NCBI GenBank assembly: GCA_026826555.1
Contig: JAKSZT010053764.1
Coordinates: 15,062,213 to 15,126,212 of the forward strand
DNA from: Tolypeutes matacus
Lineage: Eukaryota; Chordata; Mammalia; Cingulata; Chlamyphoridae
Direction of reading: 5' to 3'
Length of the DNA stretch: 64,000 nt
Numbering within the stretch: position 1 is the stretch's first letter; each line of letters starts with the position of its first letter. The notes under the pieces were generated by a model, which saw only the letters and a program-made list of their open reading frames with translations, was not told the DNA's origin and ran no database searches. Positions 22,811-33,489 of the stretch are shown one piece after another. Made by a program: the position numbers and the translations under genes.

Positions 22811-22905
22811 AACTGTGAGCAGGAGTGTATGGGAACTGTGTACTATCTGCTCAATTTTCTATAAACCCAAACTGCTCTAAAATATAAAGTTTATTAAAGT
22901 TTAAA
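22811..22905 (+). mobile_element. End of the old L1 3' UTR
   Basis: AACTGTGAGCAGGAGTG, GGAACTGTGTACTATCTGC, TTTCTATAAACCCAAACTGC and AAATATAAAG close the old L1 that was split by the L1 and SINE insertions. Confidence 0.7.
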
Positions 22906-22909
22906 AATT

Positions 22910-25404
22910 TTAATAACATGCTCAAATCATGTTAACTATTAGTATTGCCATAAGCTACGGCACATAGATATTTTCAGTATATACTAAGGAAATCAAGCTT
23001 TGAACAAAAAAAGCAGAATTTAAAGAAGGACCAAGAGCAACTCCAAGAATGTGACTACACGGGGAGAGGATTGACAGGTACCGGCTCCCTCCAGGCCCTT
23101 TCCATTCAAGGCCAAATGATCTAACTCCACTATTACCCCTAATTCCTGTGTTGTATCCAATCCTGAATCAATACTACAATGGCCCATTCTCTGCCCTTAA
23201 AGATATGACTGGTGTTGAGAGACACATGTCAGACCCTGGGACAGAATGGGAGGGTCCACTTGCAGCACACAGGTCGAGGGTACAGGCCCACAGCCCTGTC
23301 TCCAAGCTCAGGCAGATCCCTCTCTCCCATATTCCACAGCTGCTATTCTAAGCCTACCTCACTCTCCTCAGCCCCCTGCTGAAGAAACAGCCTCTAATTT
23401 CAGCAAAAAAAGCTGAAATTTACCTAGCTCCTGCCCCATTCTCCTCTCCCCCTCCTTTGAGTGGCTTGAACTTACTCAACAAGGCCAAGTTCAGTTGTCC
23501 TCTCTCCTCCGGAAAGTAACTCTTCCATGATCCATCTGCTCTAACTGTCCCTCCTCCACACTCCATGGGACCCCCATGTGGACCATTATGGCCAAGCAAA
23601 GCTCATTTACACCAACTGTCCTCTCCACTCCTCTAGACTGTTAAATACTTGAGAGCATGGGTTCTTATTCGTCTTTGTATCCTGCAGAAATTATTTCTCT
23701 TACATTCCCAACCCCCTCCAGAAGTCCTCCAGCTTTCCAATCATTACTTGGGGATTAAAGAAAATAACCATAAAGTGAAATTAGGGAAAAAGTGAACTGC
23801 AATTTGAGGACTCTAAATCCTTTCAAAATAATACTGTCATGAACCATAAGAAACCAGTTCTTAATACAATTTAAATAGTGAGCTGAAGTGTTAAACAGTG
23901 TAGTGATACAATAGCAAACAGCGAAACAATCTATGGGCTTTTTCTATTCACATTTATTGCACCGATTTCAAATGTTCCTGAAAGTAACAGGTTCTTACTA
24001 CACTCACTCCCCCATCACTCTCTTCAATGCACTCTTTCTCTTGCTATTCACTGTTTACCTCAAGGGAGCAAATTTTCCATTTATTTGAATTTAGGTGTAT
24101 TGGTTTATGATTGGTTTTGTTTACCAGTAGCAGTCTGCAACATTTCTATGTGTTTCTTTATGCTACAAAAGCATTGAAAATGTCAGCCCAACTCAGGAGC
24201 TGCTAAATGCTCCCACAGAGCCTGCAGAAATCCCATAAAATACTATGCCTCGTATGTTCTACCAAAATGTCAGATTCCCAGCTCCAAAACGTAAACTGCA
24301 TGTTTATAAACCAGTGGATTTTATTCACTGGATTTGAATAACTGAAGTTACTCAAATCTGAAATCTAAAGTCAGTGTTCCCATAAAGCAATGCCAGTGCA
24401 TATCCAGTTTTCAAACGCAAGCAGTAAACTGATAAACACAGCAAACCGAAGTTCATCAGCCTCATGTTAGAAGTCAACAATTATGTTATTTCACTATCAA
24501 ATATGCAATTTAGGGACATTTTTCATGTCAAGTGGTCTGAAAATGGTCCCTAAGATGCTGCTTCTAACAATTTAATATGCAAATAGAATGGAACAAAGTG
24601 GTCAATGATCGCAAGGCGTAGTTAGAAAAATATCTTGGGCTGAGTTTTATTTATTTTAGAGCACTCAGACATGCAACCTCTCAGGCCAGGATCTAGATGA
24701 TCCCTCAGCAACACCTTCTTCTCAGAAGCATGAAAACTTGTCAGTATACATTAGGAAAGAAAACATGGAGAAGGCAAAAAAAAAGCTTATCAGCTAGGGG
24801 CAATTTGTAGCTGGCGATGAGCTAGTTATATTCACTTCCCTAACTATGAGATTGACTGTGTACAATTACTTCTTTAAAACTGGCGTGGGGATAAGAGCAT
24901 ACGGCAGCCCCCTACTAACATATAACTTTGGAAAAGCAATTTAACCTCTCTGGGTCCCAAGTTTCTTCAAGTGTAAAATGCCAATAGTACTTACTCTGCC
25001 TTCATTCAATCCAATGGAAATCTCATAAAAGCTAGTTTAATAAGACAAGGTGCCATGTTCTGTAAGGAAGCCTTACTGTCAATAGCATAGCCTGAAAATA
25101 CCAGTCCCACATTAACATTTCAAATACATCCTAGCTGGTTTACTCACACCCCTCCATCATTGATACTTTCTGACATGTTCTACTTGCTACCACATACTTT
25201 CCAAACAATTAAACTAACCTATACTGGAAGACTCTCGGCTCAGGAACCACTCTTGGCTCTCCTCCTTGAGGTCCCTTTCTTTATCATATGCATGTATAAC
25301 TTGACCCTGCCTATAAGCACATTTAATGCCCTGCCCACTGTGGATATTCATTTTCCTATTTGGTAATCACAACATGTTAAACTTATAAGAATTTTACTAT
25401 CACT
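22910..25404. other. Repeat-poor intronic island
   Basis: Apart from a MIR fragment near 24930-25040 I recognise no transposon in about 2.4 kb, which is unusual for this window. No exon with a familiar protein is seen. It includes an octamer-like ATGCAAAT at 24577-24584 and a C/T-rich stretch at 23260-23660. It may hold conserved regulatory sequence, but that is inference. Confidence 0.45.
24925..25040 (+). mobile_element. MIR fragment
   Basis: AGCAATTTAACCTCTCTGGGTC, then TTCTTCAAGTGTAAAATGCCAATAGTA, matches the sense core of a MIR. Confidence 0.7.
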
Positions 25405-25418
25405 AAAGAATAAATCAG

Positions 25419-26273
25419 AACTTCCGGGAAAAAGGCGGACTAGTAAGACACGGGAATCTCTTCTCCAGAAAAATAGCTAAGGGACAAGCTGAAACAGCCC
25501 CGAAAAAGATCTTCTAGGGTTTAGGACAGCAGGTGAAGGCTGCACATCACCCAGAGGAGAGAGGGACAGAAGAGGGAAATCGCGACTACAGAACTCCTGG
25601 ACTAATTACTGAGGACACCACGGGAGAGGGGAGACAGAGCCTGGGGCTGACCCTGCTTTGGACTCCCAGGTTTGGTCTGCCCTGTCCCCAGAGCCCTTCC
25701 AGGCCAGGTGGGGCTGCACCATTGTTTGCCTTGGAGCCTGCAAGGGGCTAAAGACATACAAACCTCCCAATCTCCTCCTCTACTAACAGGGACTGATTGT
25801 TCAGGATTCAGAAGGGAGGGGAAATATTTCCTAGCTGGGAAAAGGGGGGCGCTACCAGAGAAGTCTGGAGAACTGTCTCAGAAAGTTTGAATCACAGGGG
25901 CCCTAGCCCCCAGACAGGAAGCTCTATCACATTGATCTGGTCTGTGTCACAACAAATACGCTCCGATCAGGCATTGAATTGAGAGCTGCCAACAAGTGCC
26001 ATCTCCTGGAAGACCAAGGAAGTACACATAAGAAAATTAATAAGTAAGAGAGGCTTTTCCTGGCCTCTATAGCCTCCCTGCCCAAGGCCCTAGGAAACGA
26101 CTCTACAACCAATTACTGGGTCCAGTGCCCAGTTTTGAGCAACCAGCAGAACAATCCTAACAATCAAGGTTGAGCCAAAAATCAAAGAGCGGTGGTAACT
26201 CACAGCCTCCCGCCACTAAAACCCCATAAAAGAGAAAGAGATAGAGCTTCTAAGTAAAATACAAACTAACCAG
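25419..26273 (+). promoter_or_regulatory. L1 5' UTR (internal promoter region, inferred)
   Basis: This ~855-bp, G+C-richer leader precedes ORF1 of the 5'-complete L1. L1 5' UTRs carry an internal Pol II promoter; no specific factor site is claimed here. The short frames in it (25533-25751, 25672-25890) are not genes. Confidence 0.6.
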
Positions 26274-27262
26274 ATGCCTAAGCACCAGCTAAAAATTACG
26301 GGCCATACTAAGAAAATAGAAGACATGGCCCAAGAAAAGGAATACAGCAAAGTCCCAGAAGAGACGCAGAATTTGAGAGAACTAATCAGTGAGATGAGCA
26401 CACATTTCCAAAATCAAATTAATGATATGAAAGAGAATATAGTTAAAGAGATCAATGACATCAAGAAGTCATTGCGCGAACGTAAAGAAGAATTTGAAAT
26501 CATGAACAGAAAAGTAACGGAGTTCATGGGAATGAAAGACACAATAGGTGAAGTCAAAAATACATTTGAAGCATACAACAGAAGACTCGAAATGACAGAA
26601 GAAAGAATAAGTGATACTGAAGACAGAGCAGCTAAAATTGAAGAGAGAAAAGAATAGAGAGAGAAAAGAATGGAAAAAATTGAGCAGAGGCTCAGAGAGT
26701 TGAATGACAACACAAAACGTAAGAACATACGTGTCATGGGAGTTCCAGAAGGAGAAGAGAAAGGAAAAGGGGCAGAAAGAGTATTTGAGGAAATAATAGC
26801 TGAAAATTTCCCAACTCTCATGAAAGAAATGAACTTACATGTCCAAGAAGCACACCGTACCCCAATGAGAATAAATCCTAATAGACCTACACCAAGACAC
26901 ATATTATTCAGAATGTCTAATGTAAAAGATAAAGAGAAAATTCTCAGAGCAGCAAGAGAGAAGCAAACGATCACGTACAAGGACATCCAGTAAGACTTAG
27001 TGCAGATTTCTCTTCAGAAACCATGGAGGCGAGAAGACAGTGGTATGATACAATTAGGAAACTGAAAGAAAAAAACTGCTAGCCGAGAATTCTTTATCCA
27101 GCAAAACTGTCCTTCAAATATGAAGGTGAATATAAAGTATTCACAAACAAACAGAAACTAAGAGAGTTTGCAAAAAAGAATCCACCTTTGCACGAAATAT
27201 TAAAGGAAGCCTTAGAACCTGAAAGAAAAAGACAGGAGAGAGAGGCTTGGAGGAGAGTATAG
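26274..27262 (+). pseudogene. L1 ORF1 (RNA-binding protein), disrupted
   Basis: ORF1p is the L1 trimeric RNA chaperone. The frame opens MPKHQLKITGHTKK, passes through a coiled coil (about residues 15-125, rich in E, K, R, I and L heptads), then the RNA-recognition domain (KNIRVMGVPEGEEKGKG, AHRTPMRINPN, ILFRMSNVKDKEKIL). An in-frame TAG at 26655-26657 breaks it near the end of the coiled coil. A frameshift at about 26981-26993 separates the C-terminal domain, which is still readable in another frame (SSETMEARRQW, PAKLSFKYEGE, LKEALEPERK) and has a further stop near 27077. The element cannot make functional ORF1p. Neighbour: ORF2 relic 80 bp downstream, the usual L1 order. Confidence 0.9.
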
Positions 27263-27343
27263 AAGAAAGAAAAGCAGAAAGGATAACCAAAAGAGTAAAA
27301 AGAGAGACAAAAATAAGATGACATATGAAAACCAAAGAATAGA

Positions 27344-28743
27344 ATGGAGGAAATAAATAGTGCATTTTCAGTAATATCATTGAATGTGAATGGATTAAAT
27401 CCCCAATCAAAAGATACAGGCTGACAGATTGGATAAAAAAACATGAGCCATCCATATGCTGCTTACAAGAAACTCACCTCAGACACAAGGATACAAGCCG
27501 GCTGAAAGTAAAAGGTTGGAAAAAGATACTCCATGCAAAGAGTAAACAGAAAAGAGCAGAGGTAGCTATACTAATATCAGACAAAACAGACTTCAAATGC
27601 AAAAAGTGATAACAGATGCGGAAGGCCATTATATATTAGTAAAAGGGACAATCCTCCAGGAAGATATAACAGTCATAAATATCTATGCACCTAACCAGGG
27701 TGCCCAAAAATATATGAGACAAACTCTGGCAAAGCTGAAGGGAGAAATAGACATTTCTACAATAATCGTCGGAGACTTCAACACCCCTCTCACATCATTA
27801 GATAGAACAACTAGACAGAAAATCAACAAGGAAACAGAGAACTTGGACAATATGATAAACAGGTTAGACCTAACAGACATATACAGAACACTGCATCCAA
27901 ACTCAGCGGGTCATACATTCTTTTCAAGTGCCCATGGATCTTTCTCCAGGTTAGACCACATGTTAGGTCACAATACAGCTCTCAATAAATATGAAAAGAT
28001 TGAAATTATACAAAGCACCTTCTCAGATCATAATGGAATGAAACTAGAAATCAATAACAGACCGGAAAAAAGTAAATTTGCAAATGTGTGGAGACTAAAC
28101 AACACACTCCTAAATATTCAGTGGGTCAAAGAAGAAATTGCAAGTGAAATCAGTAAATATATTGAGACGAAAGATAATGAGAACACAACATATCAAAATT
28201 TATGGGATACAGCAAAGGCAGTCTTGAGAGGGAAATTTATAGCCCTAAATGCCTATATTAAGAAACAAGAAAGAACTAAACTCAAATATTTAACTGAACA
28301 ACTTGAGAAACTAGAAAAAGAACAGCAAACCAATACTGAAGCAAAAAGAAGGAAAGAAATAATAAAGATTAGAGCTGAAATAAATGAAAATGAGAACAAA
28401 AACGCAATAGAGAAAATCAACAAAACCAAAAGCTGGTTCTTTGAGAAGATCAATAAAATTGACAAACCCCTCGCTAGACTAACAAAGAAAAAATGAGAGA
28501 AGATGCAAATAAATACAATCAGAAATGAAAGGGGGGAAATTACAAATGACCTCACAGAAATAAAAAGAATCATAAGAGGATATTATGAGAAACTATATGC
28601 CAACAGACTAGACAACCTGGATGAAATGGACAAATTTCTAGAAACTCATAACCAGCCTACACTGACACAACAAGAAATACAAGAACTTAACAAACCAATC
28701 ACAATTAAGGAGATTGAATCCGTCATCAAAAATCTCCCAGCAA
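27344..28743 (+). pseudogene. L1 ORF2 endonuclease and start of RT domain, disrupted, left part
   Basis: ORF2p is the L1 endonuclease and reverse transcriptase. The start codon at 27344 opens MEEINSAFSVISLNVNGLNP, the N-terminus of the APE-like endonuclease. Frameshifts occur near 27411 and near 27600. From 27597 a 299-codon open stretch shows endonuclease landmarks ([43 protein letters not shown]) and the linker to RT. An in-frame TGA at 28494-28496 ends it. The same frame continues (NTIRNERGEITNDLTEI, LDEMDKFLETHNQP) until the composite retroposon lands at 28744, after the codons for KNLPA-type sequence. Inactive. Confidence 0.92.
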
Positions 28744-29401
28744 TGCGAATATTCTCACTGTCCTGATTTTGTAATAATCAGGGTAGGCTAAATATTCGCT
28801 ATATTAGAACCATGCATGTGTCCCCAGACCTAATTTTTTTCCCTAAGTCTGGTTTATAGAATGCTGGTAATAAACCAAGTCTGATTTATTTTATGTCCAC
28901 CCTGTATGGGAAATGACTGTAACTCTGGGTATCTTTGGTCAACCTTAAGAGATGTAGCTGGGGGATGGATGTGGCTCAAATGGTTGAGCGTCCATCTTCC
29001 ATAAGGAGGGACCTGGGTTTGATCCCTGGGACCTCCCGGTAAAAAGAAAATAAAAGAAAAATATAGAAGGCGTGTGGGCCGTCAGGGCCCATGCATGGGT
29101 GCACCGCCAAGCCACACAGCAAGATGATGATGTAACAAGAGAGTGACACAAGGGAGAGCCAAGATGAGATGCACCAAAAAACCCAGAACTAAGGAGGAGC
29201 TGGCGGTAGGACGCCTCTTTCCCAAATTGGAGGTTCCGAGGATTTAATCCTGGCGAAGACAGGAGGAGAAGGATGAGAGGATTGGGCAGGAAACAGACAC
29301 AGAGAATTGCCCAGCAGATGGACACAAAAAAAGCAAAACCAGGGCGGGAGGGGGATGTTAAAATGGATAAAAGTAAATAAATTTTTTTGGGGGAAAAAAA
29401 A
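28744..29401 (+). mobile_element. Composite SINE-like retroposon, copy 1
   Basis: TSD AAAAATCTCCCAGCAA at 28728-28743 and 29402-29417 frames a 658-bp insert. Order: (i) a ~220-bp head starting TGCGAATATTCTC that I do not recognise (to ~28963); (ii) a tRNA-derived SINE unit, GGATGGATGTGGCTCAAATGG, with B box GGGTTTGATCCC (28964-29040); (iii) an A-rich linker and a G+C-richer middle; (iv) a second tRNA-like unit with GGAGGTTCCGAGGATTTAATCC (~29190-29255); (v) a tail AAATAAATTTTTTTGGGGG plus poly(A). It is about 97% identical to 47524-48188. It interrupts the L1 ORF2, so it is younger than that L1. Confidence 0.92.
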
Positions 29402-29417
29402 AAAAATCTCCCAGCAA

Positions 29418-29838
29418 AGAAAGGTCCAGGACCAGATGGCTTCACAGGTGAGTTCTACCAAGCATTTCTAAAAGAATTAACACCAATCCTGTTAAAACTA
29501 TTCTAAAAAATTGAAGAGGAGGGAAAATTACCCAACACATTTTATGAAGCCAACATCACCCTAATACCAAAGCCAGATAAAGATGCCACAAGAAAAGAAA
29601 ATTACAGACCAATCTCTCTCATGAACACTGATGCAAAAATTCTCAACAAAATACTTGCAAATCGAATCCAACAGCATATCAAAAGACTTATACATCACGA
29701 CCAAGTGGGATTTATTCCTGGTATGCAAGGCTGGTTCAACATAAGAAAATCAATCAATGTAATACACATTAACAAATTGAAGGAAAAAAACCACATGATC
29801 ATCTCAATAGATGCAGAAAAGGCATTCGACAAAATCCA
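29418..29838 (+). pseudogene. L1 ORF2 reverse-transcriptase domain, right part, runs into gap
   Basis: This resumes ORF2 after the composite insertion: [19 protein letters not shown] start, an in-frame TAA at 29504-29506, then [53 protein letters not shown] and [11 protein letters not shown]. The last is RT motif A with its first catalytic Asp. The sequence stops at the 400-N gap, so the YADD motif and the rest of ORF2 are unseen. Confidence 0.92.
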
Positions 29839-30238
29839 NNNNNNNNNNNNNNNNNNNNNNNNNNNNNNNNNNNNNNNNNNNNNNNNNNNNNNNNNNNNNN
29901 NNNNNNNNNNNNNNNNNNNNNNNNNNNNNNNNNNNNNNNNNNNNNNNNNNNNNNNNNNNNNNNNNNNNNNNNNNNNNNNNNNNNNNNNNNNNNNNNNNNN
30001 NNNNNNNNNNNNNNNNNNNNNNNNNNNNNNNNNNNNNNNNNNNNNNNNNNNNNNNNNNNNNNNNNNNNNNNNNNNNNNNNNNNNNNNNNNNNNNNNNNNN
30101 NNNNNNNNNNNNNNNNNNNNNNNNNNNNNNNNNNNNNNNNNNNNNNNNNNNNNNNNNNNNNNNNNNNNNNNNNNNNNNNNNNNNNNNNNNNNNNNNNNNN
30201 NNNNNNNNNNNNNNNNNNNNNNNNNNNNNNNNNNNNNN
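29839..30238. other. Assembly gap (400 N)
   Basis: 400 unknown bases lie inside the L1. The left flank is RT motif A and the right flank is the terminal 3' UTR, so about 2 kb of ORF2 plus the start of the 3' UTR should lie between. The gap length looks like an estimate. Confidence 0.95.
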
Positions 30239-30382
30239 AAATTTACATGTATCCATTACATTTAATTGAGAAATGTATATATTTACTCATCTGTTTTTAC
30301 TTTTTAGTTTTTAATTGCTTATGTTTTCAATTATTAAATGTACAAAATAAAGTTAAAAAAAAAAAAAAAAAGAATAAATCAG

Positions 30383-30789
30383 TAAAGAATACCCCTAGAA
30401 TTGAAATACCAAAAGAGTCTGGCAAGGATTGAATTCAAGGTAAAATTTAAAACCAGCAGTCGAGATGGTGCTAGAATAAAGTGAAATGGTCCTGCTGGAA
30501 ATCAATCTTGGAAATGCTTCAAAGCCAAAAAACTGTTAAAACATCCTCAGCTCTTTGGTGGGGAAATTTGGGGCAAACTCATGCATACATATATATATAC
30601 ACATTTTCAAATAAATAAAAAGGCAGAAGGAAATCATAAAAAGGTAAGATTACAAGCAATTTTTCAATTATCCTACATGAATATGTACTACTTTAAAAAA
30701 GGATAAATTTTCAACATAAAGGTTATTTATAATAGTGAAAGTCTAAAACGGATATGGGGAAAGGATGACGTTTTCTCTCTTTTTTATCT
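30383..30789. other. Unassigned intronic DNA
   Basis: A-rich sequence with no recognised gene or repeat; a short (AT)n tract lies near 30588-30600. Confidence 0.4.
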
Positions 30790-31085
30790 TTAAAATTTAA
30801 AATATATACATTCAAAATCCCATATGACCATCACCTAGCTTCAATTACCAATATTTTGACAATCTTCTTTCATTTACATCCCTCCCACTTTATTTTCTTC
30901 AGTATTTAAAAAAAAAAAAATTCCAGATCCCATGCCATTTCACCCACAGATTTCAATATGCGTCTTTAATTAATAAAGAAAAAGAAAATTACACAGCCAC
31001 CATCATCACACCTAACAGGATAATAGTAATTCCACAGTATCAACTATTATCAAGTCCATATTCAAATATAAGAATAGTCTTTTCA
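30790..31085 (-). mobile_element. L1 3' UTR fragment, antisense
   Basis: CATTCAAAATCCCATATGACC, ACATCCCTCCCACTTTATTTTC and TAATAGTAATTCCACAGTATCA look like the antisense 3' UTR of an old L1M. Confidence 0.55.
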
Positions 31086-31601
31086 AAAGTATGAGTATTC
31101 CATATAGAAAAATTCAAATTGGGCCACTACCACATATCCAGAATATATAATAAAGAATGACTAAAAATCCTTAATAAAAGCATGACATAAAAGAAAAATG
31201 GACAAGGATTTTTAACAGAAATTCAAATAGCTAATGAACATAAAGGGAAAAAAAAATCATCCCTGTTCCATGAAACATGTGTAGAAAATTCATGTAAGTT
31301 TTGTACATAAAAGCCAAAACCAGACACAACCAAAATGACCACTAGCAACAGAACAAATAAACTGTGATTAATTCATACACTAGAACACTACATAGCAATG
31401 AAAATGAATGAACTAGAGCTGCACATAAAACAGAAGCAGCTTAGAATCACAATATGATATGAAAGAAACCAGACATTAAAGAATATATACTGAATGATTT
31501 GGGTTACATAACATTAAAAATAAGGCAACAATGAGCTGTATTATTCAGGGATACATGTTTACAAAGAATATTATTAGAAAAATTGGGGAACTCTGAATAT
31601 G
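31086..31601 (+). mobile_element. Old L1 3' end, left part
   Basis: CCATATAGAAAAATTCAAATTGG, AGCTAATGAACATAAAGG, AATGAATGAACTAGAGCTGCACA and GATATGAAAGAAACCAGACAT are L1M 3'-end landmarks. It is split by the LTR at 31607 and appears to resume at 32022. Confidence 0.65.
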
Positions 31602-31606
31602 GTCTG

Positions 31607-32016
31607 TATGGTGGATTAAATTATATACCTCAAGAGGGGAAAAAATGTTCTTAATCATAATTCATTGCTGTCCGTATGAACCCATAAATAGGACCTTTTA
31701 AAGATGTTATTTTTAGTTAAAGTGTATTGTACCCATATGAATCAGGATCAGTCTTAATCCTATTACTGGAGACCTTACAGAAAAAAGCAATGGGGAGGAG
31801 CCAAAAGCTGGAAGTCAAAATAACCCAGAAGAGAAAAGACACGACATAGCCATATGAGGGGAAAGCCAAGGAACCCAAGGATTGAGGTGAGCCAGAAAGC
31901 TACAGCCCATAGAAGGAAGGAAGCCTTCTAGCCACTTAAACCATAAGCCAGTAAATTCCTGTAATTAAACCAACCCATTGTATGGTATTGGTCTTGGCAG
32001 CCTGGAAACTAAGACA
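31607..32016 (+). mobile_element. Solo LTR, MaLR-like, second subtype
   Basis: It begins TATGGTGGATTAAATTATATA and ends GGAAACTAAGACA, with the 5-bp TSD GTCTG at 31602-31606 and 32017-32021. It contains ATGAACCCATAAATAGGACC, AGTCTTAATCCTATTACTGGA and AGCTGGAAGTCAAAATAACCC. It shares its body plan with 6265-6692. Confidence 0.8.
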
Positions 32017-32021
32017 GTCTG

Positions 32022-32310
32022 CATTTTAGATGACAGTGTGTAAATGTTAAATTCCCTTGTAATTTAAAAGTACATGCCAATATAATTAAGCATGAAATGT
32101 CATGATGTCTGCAACTTACTTTCAAATGTTACAGCGAAGAGAGAGAGTGAATGAGAGAATGAGCTGTGGGAAAGAGAAATATAAAAAGCAAATGTGGCAA
32201 AAAACGTTAACAACTGGTAAATCTAGGTGAAGAGCTAATTGCATTGTTTCAACCTTATGGTAGGTTAAAAATTTCTTCAAAATATAACAATGGCAGAAGA
32301 GGGGTGGAAG
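32022..32310 (+). mobile_element. Old L1 3' UTR, right part
   Basis: TGTCATGATGTCTGCAACTTAC, AAAAAACGTTAACAACTGGTAA and TTTCAACCTTATGGTAGG resemble the L1M 3' UTR also seen at 62540-62905. Confidence 0.6.
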
Positions 32311-32860
32311 AATTCAAAATGGAAAAAAATGAGAAAAAAAATAGGGTTGAAAAATGTTAAGAGGAAGCAAAAAGGATTGGATTATATCTAATGGATAATA
32401 CTCTCATTAAAAATTGGCTTATTTGTTCTGTGAAAAAAGAAGAATATAAGCTTAGGCAAATATAACTATTTTATGTGCTTAGGGAAAAAGTACTGGAAGA
32501 ATATATACTAAAATACTGCATCTGCCATAAGATGGTAGTATTGTAGGTGATTTTTTCCTATTTTCAAAACAATTTTATAATGTGTTTGCTATTTTTTTTT
32601 AATATTAATGTAATTTAAAGATTAGCCAGACAACTGCATACTATATTATTGTTGAACAATCTCCAGTATTTGTACAATCAGCAGACTTCACTCTGAAAAA
32701 TCCTAGCAGCAGAAATAATACTGATGAATCTTTATTTCCTCTTGTCCTTTTTAGGTCACCCAAATCACAACAAATGACTACTTCCCAACTGCCTGTAACT
32801 ATAACAAAAAAATTAACAGCAAATGCTCCTTTACAAAATCAATTATAAATATTAACATAC
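32311..32860. other. Intron next to the third coding exon, unassigned
   Basis: AT-rich sequence without a recognised repeat. The donor GTATGT of the exon occupies 32860-32855. Confidence 0.4.
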
Positions 32861-32975
32861 CTCATCATATATGCTCCCATTAATATCTGCGCCATAGATA
32901 GGTGCCACAAAAGTCAAGTTCTTCCAGTACTTACGCTCCAAATCTTCATAATCCATGTATCTTGGAGTACAATAT
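32861..32975 (-). CDS. KDM4C: KDM4C third coding exon (residues 107-145)
   Basis: This 115-bp exon follows a good acceptor (CTACCTTTTACAG) and ends at a consensus donor, GAG|GTATGT (32861/32860), in phase 0. With the two bases from the previous exon it encodes 39 residues beginning KYCTPRY and including [20 protein letters not shown] and ending SIYDE. By alignment, Tyr134 in APIYGAD corresponds to Tyr132 of KDM4A, which contacts 2-oxoglutarate. The iron ligands (His190, Glu192, His278 in KDM4C numbering) lie in later exons, which I could not find between 1 and 32860, so the following intron is at least 32.8 kb. The intron on the other side is 3,296 bp. Met replaces the Leu I remember in human at residue 114. 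No frame damage is visible. Confidence 0.96.
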
Positions 32976-33004
32976 CTGTAAAAGGTAGACAAAAATAAAG
33001 CACT

Positions 33005-33155
33005 ACTCAATGAAAACAAATGTACCACACTAATGAAAGATGTTAATGGGGAAAAGTGGGGGGGGCGAGGTATATGGGAATCCCCTATACTTTCAATGTA
33101 ACATTTAGGTCATCTAAAGCTTCTTTAAAAATAAAAAATTAATAAATAAAAATAA
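33005..33155 (+). mobile_element. L1 3' end fragment close to a KDM4C exon
   Basis: AAATGTACCACACTAATGAAAG, ATGTTAATGGGGAAAAG, GTATATGGGAATCCCCTATACT and TCTTTAAAAATAAAAAATT. It lies about 30 bp upstream of the exon's acceptor, antisense to the gene. Confidence 0.65.
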
Positions 33156-33294
33156 AAAATAAGCACCAAGCAAGACAATTTTAAGATTTTCTACCCATTT
33201 GATTTAAATGACTTTCTAAACAAAATCCTATCAAAATGAAAACTGTAGACACTCATGCTTTCAAATTTAACAATGTACAAATTTATTTACCATA

Positions 33295-33489
33295 GGGAAG
33301 CGGCTGTGGCTCAATCAGTAGGGCTCCCGTTTACCATATGGGAGGCCCCGGGTTCGGTTCCCGGGGCCTCCTGGTGAAGGCAAGCCCGCCCGCACGGCAT
33401 GGTTAGCTGACCCAGCGAGCACAAGCAGCAAGGGGGGGATAAATGAATAAATAAATAAATAAATAAAATCTTTAAAAAAAAAAAAAAAA
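33295..33489 (+). mobile_element. DAS-SINE, full length, young
   Basis: GGGAAGCGGCTGTGGCTCAA, GGGTTCGGTTCCCGGGGCC, then GATAAATGAATAAATAAATA and poly(A). TSD TTTATTTACCATA at 33282-33294 and 33491-33503. Confidence 0.95.

Larger units (their letters stand above)
25419..30368 (+). mobile_element. 5'-complete but inactive L1 with TSD
   Basis: Flanked by AAAGAATAAATCAG at 25405-25418 and 30369-30382. It has a 5' UTR starting AACTTCCGGGAAAAAGGCGGAC, an ORF1 relic, an ORF2 relic and a 3' UTR ending AATAAAGTT plus poly(A). It is interrupted by a composite retroposon (28744-29401) and by 400 unknown bases (29839-30238). The 3' ~115 bp match the L1 at 2125-2858. Because an intact L1 is about 6 kb, the gap probably hides much more than 400 bases. 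Confidence 0.93.

Noticed and set aside
28945..29445. 166-codon minus-strand frame, with a near-copy at 47725-48105
   Set aside because: It is the antisense of the composite retroposon. Similarity between the two frames reflects the repeat, not a gene family.
29621..30265. Long frames through the N run
   Set aside because: Unknown bases are being read as residues; only the part before 29839 is real L1 ORF2.
1..32860. Next KDM4C coding exon (expected GVDEWNIARL-type sequence)
   Set aside because: I looked for it on the minus strand and did not find it; it must lie beyond the left edge.
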